17,475 nucleotides of DNA from the NCBI GenBank assembly GCA_050184225.1, contig JBFXAN010000136.1:1-17475 (forward strand). Direction: 5' to 3'. The DNA is from JBFXAN01 sp050184225 (GTDB taxonomy: Bacteria > Chloroflexota > Dehalococcoidia > CAUJGQ01). The translations under genes were made by a program, and so were the position numbers. Positions within the stretch are counted from its first letter, which is position 1. The number at the start of each line of letters is the position of its first letter. Below the pieces are notes generated by a model that saw nothing but the letters and a program-made list of their open reading frames with translations, was not told where the DNA came from and ran no database searches. Positions 1-8,101 of this stretch are shown here, piece after piece.

Positions 1-115
1 AGCGTCCATCGTCCACCCGCCGAATCGATGCAGTAATGAGGCGGCGACGCTCGTTAGTCGTCCGGGAGGTTGAGGGTTCTTGAGCTGCCCTGGGTGACCA
101 GCTTACTTCAACCAT
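1..115 (-). CDS. Partial RelE/ParE-like toxin (start only, runs off window edge)
   Basis: An ATG at 113-115 opens a minus-strand frame with no stop down to base 1, giving 38 visible residues that begin MVEVSWSPRAAQE. That opening resembles the first beta strand of RelE/ParE toxins (typically V-x-V-x-W-S/T-P-x-A). The start lies inside the last codons of the antitoxin-like gene, a 13-base overlap typical of type II toxin-antitoxin pairs. From about residue 14 the sequence (P-S-T-S-R-T-T...) no longer looks like the usual RelE helix, so the gene may be divergent, frameshifted or spurious. The rest lies outside the window. The toxin call rests on position and 13 residues only. Confidence 0.4.
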   Translation of the reverse strand, partial: MVEVSWSPRAAQEPSTSRTTNERRRLITASIRRVDDGR

Positions 116-384
116 CGGGCCAGCCGGCGCTCTACCTCTTCCTGGCTGACAGACTGGCCCGTGTCAAGCTGTCGAAATCCGACCTCGACAGCCTGCATGA
201 AACGCAGTCGTTCGAGCGCTTCCTCGTGGTCGATACCTTGACGTGAATCAAGCTGATCAAGACCGCGCTGAATCTTGTAAAGCACGTAGTTCCGCTCGAT
301 TGCCTCTTCAATACCTGCATCGTCGGGTAACGCCCGCCTCGCTTCGACAATCTGCGCTTTGGAGATTCGTTCTTGCGTCGTCAC
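103..384 (-). CDS. Antitoxin-like small protein with an internal duplication
   Basis: The 93-residue product has the layout of small RelB-type antitoxins found beside RelE/ParE toxins: KAQIVEARRALPDD, then IEEAIERNYVLYKIQRG, and a basic end RRLARWLK. The stretch beginning GLDQLDSRQGIDHEE (residue 41) is repeated in diverged form as GFRQLDTGQSVSQEE (residue 69), about 28 residues on, so the C-terminal toxin-wrapping part appears doubled. The GTG start at 384 is chosen because GGGAGGG (394-400) sits 9 bases upstream. ATG at 423 and TTG at 495 are in frame, but the latter would run translation through the hairpin at 438-470. The presumed role is to neutralise the partner toxin and repress the operon; this is inference from family layout. 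Confidence 0.7.
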   Translation of the reverse strand: MTTQERISKAQIVEARRALPDDAGIEEAIERNYVLYKIQRGLDQLDSRQGIDHEEALERLRFMQAVEVGFRQLDTGQSVSQEEVERRLARWLK

Positions 385-437
385 GAACTTGCGCCCTCCC
401 AGTGCCGGCAAAGTTGCAACCATCTTCGCACACGCAG

Positions 438-470
438 CGAGGCGATCGGCCCCGTGGGTCGATCGCCTCG
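438..470. terminator. Perfect 11-bp hairpin between two minus-strand genes
   Basis: CGAGGCGATCG (438-448) and CGATCGCCTCG (460-470) form a perfect stem with an 11-base loop. It lies about 30 bases after the stop of the annealing-protein gene and before the antitoxin gene. There is no T-run on either strand, so it is either a weak or Rho-assisted terminator or an mRNA-stabilising hairpin. Confidence 0.45.
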
Positions 471-501
471 CACAATTCTTATCGACGAGAATCAAATGGC
501 G

Positions 502-1200
502 CTAGTTCGTCGCACCCGCCTTGAGCGCGTCGATAAACTCACTTGCCTGGCGGCGGGATAGCTCCGAGGGCCGCACGCCGAACATCTCCTGGCAGCGTCC
601 ATCGACCTCGGACTCATCCATCGACTGCGCGCCGCGACCGATCGCGTAGATCGCCTTGATCTGTGGCTCGGTTGCGGGCAGCGCCGGCCGTGTCTCCGGT
701 CGGCCCCCGGTGGCGACACCAGCCGCTACCGTCGCCAGCGTCGGCCGCTCGGCCTGACGTACCGCCCCGTTGGCGCCGTTCGAATCGACCGAGCCGTTCG
801 TTCCGTTGGTGCGTGTGCCGCGCAGTCCGCCGCGATCGACCGGCGCATCGACCACCCGCTCCTGCTCCGCGCCGAACTCGAAGTCCTCGGTGAACTGCGT
901 GCCAAAGCCGAGCGCCGCGAGCGCGCGGCCGAGTGCCTTCGTCTCCGCCTTCTCGAGATAGTCGCCGAAGTCGGCCGCCTCTTCCTGCCCCCAGCCGCTC
1001 GCGCTGCCGCCGTTGGGGATGGACACCTTCGCCCGAAAGATCGCCATCTGCCGCTGCACGTCGTGACTGACCAGTTCGGTTTCAATGTTCGCATCAGGAT
1101 GCTGGGTGCGCAGCCAGAGGAGGCGCCACTTCACCTCGAGATATTCCTTGCCCCGCAGCTTGACCACATAACGGCCGGCGTCGAAACCCTTCTCACTCAT
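502..1200 (-). CDS. Putative Rad52/ERF-like single-strand DNA annealing protein, SOS-controlled
   Basis: The 232-residue product has two parts. Residues 10-112 contain KLRGKEYLEVKWRLLWLRTQHP, IETELV, AKVSIPNGG and DFGDYLEKAETKALGRALAALGFGTQF. This EKAET-(K/S)A-x-GRALA-x-LG pattern is what I associate with ERF/Rad52-like phage and bacterial annealing proteins. Residues 113-175 are an Asn/Gly/Pro-rich linker. Residues 177-228 (EPQIKAIYAIGRGAQ...ELSRRQASEFIDALK) form a small helical domain often appended to recombination proteins. ATG 1200 is chosen over TTG 1224 because GAGG lies 7 bases upstream. The promoter carries a LexA-type operator, which supports a DNA-damage role. Expected function is annealing of single-stranded DNA during repair. 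The gene is clear; the biochemical role is inferred. Confidence 0.65.
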   Translation of the reverse strand: MSEKGFDAGRYVVKLRGKEYLEVKWRLLWLRTQHPDANIETELVSHDVQRQMAIFRAKVSIPNGGSASGWGQEEAADFGDYLEKAETKALGRALAALGFGTQFTEDFEFGAEQERVVDAPVDRGGLRGTRTNGTNGSVDSNGANGAVRQAERPTLATVAAGVATGGRPETRPALPATEPQIKAIYAIGRGAQSMDESEVDGRCQEMFGVRPSELSRRQASEFIDALKAGATN

Positions 1201-1244
1201 AATCAACCTCGCTTCTCGGATCAACTGGATCTGCCGTTGAAACC

Positions 1245-1273
1245 AGTCTATAGAACATGTGTTCTCATGTCAA
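1245..1273 (-). promoter_or_regulatory. Sigma70-type promoter of the annealing-protein gene
   Basis: Read on the minus strand: -35 TTGACA (1273-1268), a 17-base spacer, and -10 TAGACT (1250-1245). The -35 is perfect, the -10 matches 4 of 6. A start near 1238 would leave a leader of about 38 bases before ATG 1200. Confidence 0.65.
1252..1265. promoter_or_regulatory. LexA-type SOS box inside the promoter spacer
   Basis: AGAACATGTGTTCT has the form GAAC-N4-GTTC and fits the Gram-positive SOS consensus GAACRNRYGTTC on both strands, with the flanking A/T pair extending the palindrome. It lies wholly between the -35 and -10 of the minus-strand promoter, so bound LexA would block RNA polymerase. 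The match to the consensus is seen directly; LexA binding is inferred. Confidence 0.7.
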
Positions 1274-1326
1274 GAAAATGGGCAGAGAGATTTTACGTAG
1301 ATCGGCGCTACTCGCCATATGTCCTG

Positions 1327-1335
1327 TGCTATGAT
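1327..1335 (+). promoter_or_regulatory. Extended -10 element for the tyrosine recombinase gene
   Basis: TGCTATGAT is an extended -10 (TGn followed by TATGAT, 5 of 6). No good -35 is found 17 bases upstream, which is usual for extended -10 promoters. It lies 54 bases before the ATG at 1389. Confidence 0.45.
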
Positions 1336-1388
1336 GCGGGCTACTTCCGGGGCGGGGAGGCACACACCTCGGGAGGGTCGATCGGTAC

Positions 1389-2291
1389 ATGGACGAATCA
1401 GTCAGTCAGTTCTTACAGTTCCTCGCGGTGGAGAAAGGAGCGTCAAATAACACCATCGCCGCTTATCGGAACGACATCCAGCAATTCTCCGTTTTCTGTG
1501 TAGGGCGGAAAAACGGCAGAGGCTGGGCGGACATCAACCGCATGGTCATTCAGGAGTATATGCAAGACCTTCAGGTCAAGCGCTACGCAGAGGCAACCGT
1601 CGCCCGCAAGGTCGCGGCGGTCAAGTCGTTCTTCGGCTTCCTTACGGCTGAGGGACAGATCCCACAGGATCCAACTGAATCTCTCACCTCGCCGCGGGTC
1701 GGCAAGACCCTCCCCAAGCCGATCACGCCGCAGCAGGTTGACGAGCTCCTCGAACAGCCGCTTCGCCGCCGCACCCCTGAGGCGAAGCGCGACAAGGCAA
1801 TGCTCGAGTTGCTCTACGCCACCGGGATGCGCGTCAGCGAGCTGGTATCCCTCAACCTCGAGTCGATCCAGGTCCAATCTGATGGCGCACACGTTCGCTG
1901 CCTCGGCAAAGGCTCCAAGGAACGGACCATTCCGATCCATGAGCATGCCGCTGAGGCGCTCGCCACCTATCTGACCGAGGCACGAGGATTGCTCGTTCGC
2001 ATGCGTGGCGAGCGCGCGCTCTTCCTCAACCGTCGGGGCGAGCGGCTCACCCGCCAGGGATTCTGGTTGATCCTGAAGAGCTACGCGGAGACCGCCGGTA
2101 TCTCGGCCCATGTGACGCCGCACACGTTGCGACACAGCTTCGCCACTCATATGCTCAAAGGAGGGGCGCCGTTACGCAACGTCCAGGAATTGCTCGGGCA
2201 TGCCAATATCACGACCACGCAGGTCTACACGCAGCTCACCAATGAGCACGTCCGCGAAGTATACGAGCGGGCGCATCCACGGGCACGCTAG
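1389..2291 (+). CDS. XerC/XerD-family tyrosine recombinase
   Basis: The 300-residue product has normal Xer length. Residues 1-95 are the SAM-like core-binding domain (QFLQFLAVEKGASNNTIAAY). Residues 110-300 are the catalytic domain with every active-site residue: Arg148 (ATGMRVSEL), Lys174 (GKGSKER), His245 and Arg248 (TPHTLRHSFATH), His271 (LLGHANI) and nucleophile Tyr280 (TTTQVY). It should cut and rejoin DNA through a 3'-phosphotyrosine. It could be the housekeeping dimer resolvase acting at dif or an accessory integrase; no dif-like site was recognised nearby. The ATG follows GGGAGGG (1371-1377) by 11 bases. It is divergent from the SOS-controlled gene, with 188 bases between the start codons. 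Confidence 0.93.
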   Translation: MDESVSQFLQFLAVEKGASNNTIAAYRNDIQQFSVFCVGRKNGRGWADINRMVIQEYMQDLQVKRYAEATVARKVAAVKSFFGFLTAEGQIPQDPTESLTSPRVGKTLPKPITPQQVDELLEQPLRRRTPEAKRDKAMLELLYATGMRVSELVSLNLESIQVQSDGAHVRCLGKGSKERTIPIHEHAAEALATYLTEARGLLVRMRGERALFLNRRGERLTRQGFWLILKSYAETAGISAHVTPHTLRHSFATHMLKGGAPLRNVQELLGHANITTTQVYTQLTNEHVREVYERAHPRAR

Positions 2292-2336
2292 GCCCGGTTT
2301 TCCCTCCCCCGCCCCAAGGCTGTGCAGGGCGGCGCG

Positions 2337-4247
2337 ATGATTCGCGCCGCTCTGGCCCTCTGTCTGCTCCTTGCTGTCGCCTGCTCCGACGCATCCGAAC
2401 CGTCCAACACCGCCGCCAGCGGGATGACCGCGACGCCGGCCGATGCTGCAACGCCGGCGGTCGTGACCGATCGGCAGCAGACACCGCCGGCGACGCCGGC
2501 CGCGGCCGCTCAGGCGCCCGAGGTGCCACGCGCCGACCTCTATGACCTCGCCCGCCGTTACCGCAACCTCAATGTCACAGCGTCGCCGCCCACCCAGCCT
2601 CCCCTCGCCCGCGTCGGCGACACCCGCCCCTTCTTCATCTACGACCTCCAGACCAATCAGCCGCTGGAGATCCGCGCTACCTTGCTCGCCCAATCCGAAC
2701 ATGCCGACATCTGGGCGCAGGACGGCCAGCGCATGAGCCGCGATGAAGCAGAGCGTGCCGGTGACACGTTCGAGGACGCCGTCTATCCGAAGGTGACGTC
2801 CGCCTTTGGCTTTCCCGCGCCCGCGCCGACCGGCGCCGACGGCCGGATCAGCATCCTCCACGCCGGCCTGCGCGGCGCCGGCGGTTACTTTTCCGGCGGC
2901 GACCAACTTCCCCGCGCCCTCGCCCCGTATTCCAACGAACAGCAGATCGTCTATCTCGACCTCGGCGCTGCCCGCCCCGGCGGCGATGGCTACGCCGGCC
3001 TGCTCGCCCACGAGTTCCAGCATCTCGTCCACCAGCAGACGAACCCCCACGCCGACACCTGGATCAATGAGGGTCTCTCCGAGGTCGCGGATGAAATGCT
3101 TGGCGGCGGCAACGCCTTCCTTCGCCGCTTCGAGACCGCGCCCAACACCCAGCTCAACGCCTGGCCCGCCGATGCTAGCACCGCGCCCCACTACGGCGCC
3201 GCTCACTCCTTCCTCCGCTACCTGCTCCTTCGGTTCGGCGGCTTCGAACGGGCGAAGGACCTGATCGATTCCGATGCGAACGGCGTCACCAGCGTCGAAC
3301 GCTACCTCCGCACCAACTTCGACACCGGCTTCCTCGATGTCTTCGCCGACTGGACCGTGGCCAATCTGCTCGACCAGGACGGCGATGGCCCCTACAGCCA
3401 GCCGGAGATCGACCATTGCATCCGCGACATCGAGAAGCTGCCCGGTTCCGGCAGCGGCGACGGCATCGTCAGCCAGTTCGGCGCCCGCTACCTCGAGATC
3501 GACCCCGACGGCCGTGACCTCACCCTCCACTTCGACGGCGACGATGCGGTGCGACCCGTCGCCGTCTCACCGGTGAGCGGTCGGGGCTTCTGGTGGAGCA
3601 ACCGTGCCGACTCGCTCGACAGCACCCTCACCCGCGAGATCGACCTCAGCGCCGTGCAATCGGCCACGCTCCGCTTCAAGCTCTGGTTCAATATCGAGAG
3701 CGACTACGACTACGCCTACGTCTCCGTCTCTCGCGACGGCGGCCGCACCTGGCAGGCACTCCCCGGACGGCATACCACCGACCGCGACCCGCTCCAGGTC
3801 GCCTATGGCCCCGGTTACAGCGGCCGCAGCGGCGACGGTGATTCCGCCGAATGGGTGGACGAGGAGATCGACCTCTCCCCCTTCGCCGGCGGGCGCATCC
3901 TCCTCCGCTTCGAGTACGTCACTGACGAAGCCACCGTCGCCGACGGCCTCGCCATCGACGACCTCGCCATCCCCGAGATCAACCTCCGCGACGACATGGA
4001 GACCGCCGGCGCCTGGCAATCATCCGGCTTCCTCCGCGTCACCGACCCATTGCCCCAGCACTTTATCGTCCAGGTCGTCGAGTCCGGCCAAGACGATGCC
4101 ACGACCGTCCGCCGGATCACCCTCGACGCCGGCAACGACGCCCAGATCACCATCCCCGCCACCGCCGACAAAGCCACCCTCATCATCTCCGGCGCCACCC
4201 TCGGCACCACCGAACCAGCCGCTTATCGCTGGCAGATCCCCCGCTAA
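2337..4247 (+). CDS. Secreted HExxH metallopeptidase lipoprotein, immune-inhibitor-A-like C-terminus
   Basis: The 636-residue product starts with a lipoprotein signal (MIRAALALCLLLAVAC, predicted lipid-bearing Cys16), followed by a Thr/Ala/Pro-rich linker to about residue 65. The zinc site is LLAHEFQHLVH: His225, Glu226 and His229, with Glu245 (WINEGLSE) 16 residues later as likely third ligand, a gluzincin-type arrangement. DQDGDGPYSQPE near residue 346 matches a calcium-binding EF-hand loop. Residues of about 410-545 (LRFKLWFNIESDYDYAYVSV, SRDGGRTWQ, FEYVTDEATVADGLAIDDL) look like the beta-sandwich that follows the protease domain in immune inhibitor A. An extracellular proteolytic role is likely; the substrate is unknown. 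ATG 2337 gives a compact signal peptide; GTG 2322 is an alternative. The gene starts 45 bases after the recombinase stop. Confidence 0.8.
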   Translation: MIRAALALCLLLAVACSDASEPSNTAASGMTATPADAATPAVVTDRQQTPPATPAAAAQAPEVPRADLYDLARRYRNLNVTASPPTQPPLARVGDTRPFFIYDLQTNQPLEIRATLLAQSEHADIWAQDGQRMSRDEAERAGDTFEDAVYPKVTSAFGFPAPAPTGADGRISILHAGLRGAGGYFSGGDQLPRALAPYSNEQQIVYLDLGAARPGGDGYAGLLAHEFQHLVHQQTNPHADTWINEGLSEVADEMLGGGNAFLRRFETAPNTQLNAWPADASTAPHYGAAHSFLRYLLLRFGGFERAKDLIDSDANGVTSVERYLRTNFDTGFLDVFADWTVANLLDQDGDGPYSQPEIDHCIRDIEKLPGSGSGDGIVSQFGARYLEIDPDGRDLTLHFDGDDAVRPVAVSPVSGRGFWWSNRADSLDSTLTREIDLSAVQSATLRFKLWFNIESDYDYAYVSVSRDGGRTWQALPGRHTTDRDPLQVAYGPGYSGRSGDGDSAEWVDEEIDLSPFAGGRILLRFEYVTDEATVADGLAIDDLAIPEINLRDDMETAGAWQSSGFLRVTDPLPQHFIVQVVESGQDDATTVRRITLDAGNDAQITIPATADKATLIISGATLGTTEPAAYRWQIPR

Positions 4248-4298
4248 TCCCCCGCCCACCCGCGCCCACAAGCCCCCAACTTGCTACCGTACCCCTAC

Positions 4299-4339
4299 AT
4301 GAAGCAGGCGCCTCCCCAACCGGACCACCCCTGCTTCAT
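4299..4339. repeat. Hairpin downstream of the peptidase gene
   Basis: ATGAAGCAGG (4299-4308) and CCTGCTTCAT (4330-4339) are perfect 10-bp inverted arms with a 21-base loop. The hairpin lies about 50 bases after the peptidase stop and could help end its transcript, but no T-run follows. Confidence 0.4.
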
Positions 4340-4379
4340 TACCAATCGCTAAACACCACAACCATCGTCCACCAGGACT

Positions 4380-4404
4380 CCCCCTTCCCTGCGAGGGAAG
4401 GGGG
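4380..4404. repeat. GC-rich palindromic intergenic repeat upstream of enolase
   Basis: CCCCCTTCCCT (4380-4390) and AGGGAAGGGGG (4394-4404) form a perfect 11-bp stem with a 3-base loop. It is followed by CCGGGGAGTTAGGT, directly before the enolase ATG at 4419. The copy at 9864-9891 has the same plan (C/T-rich arm, short loop, G-rich arm, then a further CGGGGG tail), so the two belong to one family. The G-rich tail supplies the enolase ribosome binding site. Confidence 0.65.
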
Positions 4405-4418
4405 CCGGGGAGTTAGGT

Positions 4419-5734
<1,316 letters not shown>

Positions 5735-5738
<4 letters not shown>

Positions 5739-6064
5739 ACGCTGAGCGATTACTGGAGGAATCCGAGAAGATGCGTCGGGTACCCGGTATTACCTTCGTC
5801 GATGGTCCGTGCGGCCGAAGCGCGCGCATCCTTGGCACTGGTCTCGACGTGTTCGAGATTATCCAGGCCTATCGCGCAGTCGGCGAAGACTTGCGACTCT
5901 TGATTGAGTCGTTTCACTGGCTGACGGGCGACCAGATCCTTGCCGCCCTACGATACGACGAGGAATTTCCCGAAGAGATCGACGCAATACTGGATGAAGC
6001 AGCGAAGTTCGTGCCGGAGGAGTTGCGCAACCAGTACGTATTTCAACGTGTCCGACATGACTGA
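5735..6064 (+). CDS. DUF433-family antitoxin
   Basis: The 109-residue product matches the DUF433 pattern: GITFVDGPCGRSARILGTGLDVFEIIQAYRAV split over residues 18-49, then LTGDQILAALRYDEEFPEEIDAIL. DUF433 proteins are small winged-helix-like proteins that typically sit directly before a DUF5615 PIN-like toxin and are regarded as the antitoxin and probable operon repressor. The start overlaps the enolase stop (ATGA), and AGGAGAGG (5723-5730) inside the enolase coding region serves as its ribosome binding site. The stop overlaps the next start (TGATG). Its codon use is less strongly G/C-biased than enolase, which would fit later acquisition. Family call is firm; activity of this copy is inferred. 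Confidence 0.85.
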
Positions 6065-6420
6065 TGCGGTACTATCTGGACGAAGACCTGTCCCATCGCA
6101 TCGCTGTCATCGGTCGCCGTCTCGGACTTGATATCGTCAGTTCGCACGAGTGCGGGCAGAACGGCAATACGGACGCGCAGCAACTTCTCTTCGCCGCGCA
6201 AGAAGGTCGCTGCTTCGTCTCGCAGGACGTCAAGGACATCCCCAGACAATCGAAGCGATTCGAGGAGGATGGTCTACCGCATCCCGGCGTCGTCATGGTC
6301 CCGCTCTCATTGGATGGTCGGCGGTTCGCTGCGGTCGCGAGGGCGCTCGCCCGATTTGATGAGCAATACCCTGACGGCATTCCGCCATACTCGGTATTCT
6401 GGTTAGACGCTGCCGGTTGA
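6064..6420 (+). CDS. DUF5615-family PIN-like toxin (putative ribonuclease)
   Basis: The 118-residue product starts MRYYLDEDLSHRIA, the typical DUF5615 opening in which acidic residues (Asp6, Asp8) begin a PIN-like metal site. Further conserved positions are HECG (28-31), the TDAQQLLFAAQEGRCFVSQD segment (36-55) with Asp37 and Asp55, and Asp58. PIN-like proteins cut RNA with acidic residues holding Mg or Mn ions, so this is the presumed toxin of the pair with the upstream DUF433 protein. Length and acidic residues appear intact, so there is no sign that it is broken. The start overlaps the antitoxin stop by one base (TGATG). The RNA target is unknown. Confidence 0.85.
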   Translation: MRYYLDEDLSHRIAVIGRRLGLDIVSSHECGQNGNTDAQQLLFAAQEGRCFVSQDVKDIPRQSKRFEEDGLPHPGVVMVPLSLDGRRFAAVARALARFDEQYPDGIPPYSVFWLDAAG

Positions 6421-6455
6421 CCGATTCCATACGTTATGACGTGAACGAGGACTGT

Positions 6456-7334
6456 GTGACCATCGAACCAACGCAGCGCGTCTCCCCGGTGATCGCACCA
6501 GAACGGTGGGTCAGGCCGGGCAAGCCCGGCGACGATATGCCGCCGTCGATCCAGGACGCCTATCGCCAGACCGGATTCCAGCTCGGCGCAGACCTCCGCC
6601 TGCTCGAAGAGGGGATGAACCTCCAGCTGAGACTGGTACACGACTCGCACCCCTCGAAGTTCCGCACACATCCGCTCGCCGCCGGATTGATGCTCTGGTC
6701 CCGTGCTTTCCTGGCGATGTCCGATGCCTTCACCGCCGCCGTCTATGGCTCGTACGGCAGCGTCGCCCCGCTCGTCCGGATGGCCTGCGAGTGCATCGCC
6801 GCCGCACACCAGGCGCACACCGAGGAGCAGGCCGCCTTCCAGGAGTGGCTCGCCGGTGCGATGAAGCCGGATGAGCAGCACAGGGCAACCGACATCACCA
6901 TCGGTCAGTTCATGGCCGGTTCCACCATCGTCGGCGAAGAAGACCTCGGCGCCGTCTATCGCGCCGCCAGCGAGTTGGCCCGGCCCCACTTCGGCGTCAG
7001 CGCCGCGCTCGTCGCCGCCGAGTCGAATCAACAGAAGCTCGCCGTCACCTTCGCCGACCAGACCTTTCACTTCGGTTGGGCACAGCTCACCCTCGGCTGG
7101 CTGCTGCGCCTCGGCGCGGTCCAGCTTCGCCTCGCCCAGACGCCGGGCGCGCCGTACAATGTCACGACCGACCTCGCCGGCGCCGTTGCGCACTGGAGCG
7201 GTCGCGTCGATCTCTTGCTGAATCAGTCCGACCGCTGCCGGATCGAGGAGATCAGCGACGGCCTCAACCGGCGCTGGTTGATCCACAACTTTCGCCGCCA
7301 GGCCGGCGGCGCTCCCCGACGGCTGATGCTCTAA
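6456..7334 (+). CDS. Unrecognised soluble protein in the enolase/toxin-antitoxin operon
   Basis: I do not recognise this family. From GTG 6456 the product is 292 residues; GAGG (6447-6450) lies 5 bases upstream. An in-frame TTG at 6417 overlapping the toxin stop would add 13 residues. No signal peptide is seen. The middle is Ala-rich and probably helical (AAGLMLWSRAFLAMSDAFTA, VRMACECIAAAHQAHTEEQA), with a later segment WAQLTLGWLLRLGAVQLRLA, suggesting an all-alpha fold. Charged surfaces and normal GC-rich codon use support a real gene. It follows the toxin closely and its stop overlaps the next start (TAATG), so it is co-transcribed with its neighbours. No function can be assigned. Confidence 0.8.
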   Translation: MTIEPTQRVSPVIAPERWVRPGKPGDDMPPSIQDAYRQTGFQLGADLRLLEEGMNLQLRLVHDSHPSKFRTHPLAAGLMLWSRAFLAMSDAFTAAVYGSYGSVAPLVRMACECIAAAHQAHTEEQAAFQEWLAGAMKPDEQHRATDITIGQFMAGSTIVGEEDLGAVYRAASELARPHFGVSAALVAAESNQQKLAVTFADQTFHFGWAQLTLGWLLRLGAVQLRLAQTPGAPYNVTTDLAGAVAHWSGRVDLLLNQSDRCRIEEISDGLNRRWLIHNFRRQAGGAPRRLML

Positions 7335-8074
7335 TGACCCGATTGCGCCTCGGTGACACCAATTCCCGCCGCTCCACAGCGCGCTCCGCCAGTCGTGAGC
7401 CGGGCGCCCTTGCATCGTCGTCTGTCCGCCCTGGAGCGCACGCACCCCGGTTCGGCGTGTTGCCGCGTGGGATCGTCCGCCTCTTCCGGCTTCTCGTCAT
7501 CGGCATCGCCGTGGCGTTCGTCGGTGTGGCCGCTCTGCGCCTCTATACGGTCCATCGTTACGAGAAGGCGATCCTCGCCCCCGAGCAGGTCGACAGGGGA
7601 CGCATCGCGATCGTCTTCGGCGCCGGCATCCTCCCGGACGGTCAGCCGACCGCCGTGCTCTACGATCGCGTCGCGACAGCGGCGGAGCTGTACCGGCTCG
7701 GCAAGGTCGAGCAAATCATCCTCAGCGGCGACGGCCAGGATATCTATCACAACGAACCGGACGTGATGCGAAAGACCGCCGTCGGCTTCGGCGTGCCGGA
7801 GACGGCGCTGACGCTCGACAACGACGGCGTGCGCACCTTGGAGTCCTGCCGCCGCGCCAGGGACGACTTCGGCGTCGAGCAGGCGGTCCTCATTACCCAG
7901 CGTTTCCATCTGCCCCGCGCGCTGATGCTCTGCGAGAGCCTGGGAATGGACGCGGTCGGCGTCGCCAGCGATCGCCGTGACTACTCCTGGCGCTGGCGCC
8001 TCAGCTGGCACGCGCGCGAAACCGCCGCCACGACGGTCGCCTGGTGGGAAGTCAACGTCGGCGGCGTCGAGTAG
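7334..8074 (+). CDS. SanA/YdcF-like DUF218 membrane-anchored protein
   Basis: The 246-residue product has one membrane anchor (residues about 47-70, IVRLFRLLVIGIAVAFVGVA) followed by a DUF218 domain: IAIVFGAGILPDGQPTAVLYDRV, then VEQIILSGDGQ, LDNDGVRTLESCRRA and VLITQRFHLPRALMLCESLG. This is the pattern of SanA (vancomycin high-temperature exclusion) and YdcF proteins, implicated in envelope barrier function; the enzymatic reaction is not established. The first 45 residues are polar and basic, so a later GTG at 7457 is possible, but ATG 7334 overlaps the previous stop (TAATG) and suggests translational coupling. A SanA-like envelope protein has no obvious link to enolase. Confidence 0.85.
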   Translation: MTRLRLGDTNSRRSTARSASREPGALASSSVRPGAHAPRFGVLPRGIVRLFRLLVIGIAVAFVGVAALRLYTVHRYEKAILAPEQVDRGRIAIVFGAGILPDGQPTAVLYDRVATAAELYRLGKVEQIILSGDGQDIYHNEPDVMRKTAVGFGVPETALTLDNDGVRTLESCRRARDDFGVEQAVLITQRFHLPRALMLCESLGMDAVGVASDRRDYSWRWRLSWHARETAATTVAWWEVNVGGVE

Positions 8075-8101
8075 CACGGGCCAGGAGCGCGTGTCCGCGG
8101 A

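Noticed and set aside
55..102. Alternative minus-strand frame ending in LVTQGSSRTLNLPDD before TAA
   Set aside because: It is only about 17 codons between two stops, with no start or ribosome binding site. It could be read as a frameshifted toxin remnant, but nothing supports that.
1066..1503. Plus-strand frame of 146 codons spanning the divergent promoter region
   Set aside because: It runs antisense to the annealing-protein gene, across its promoter and SOS box, and then into the recombinase gene in another frame.
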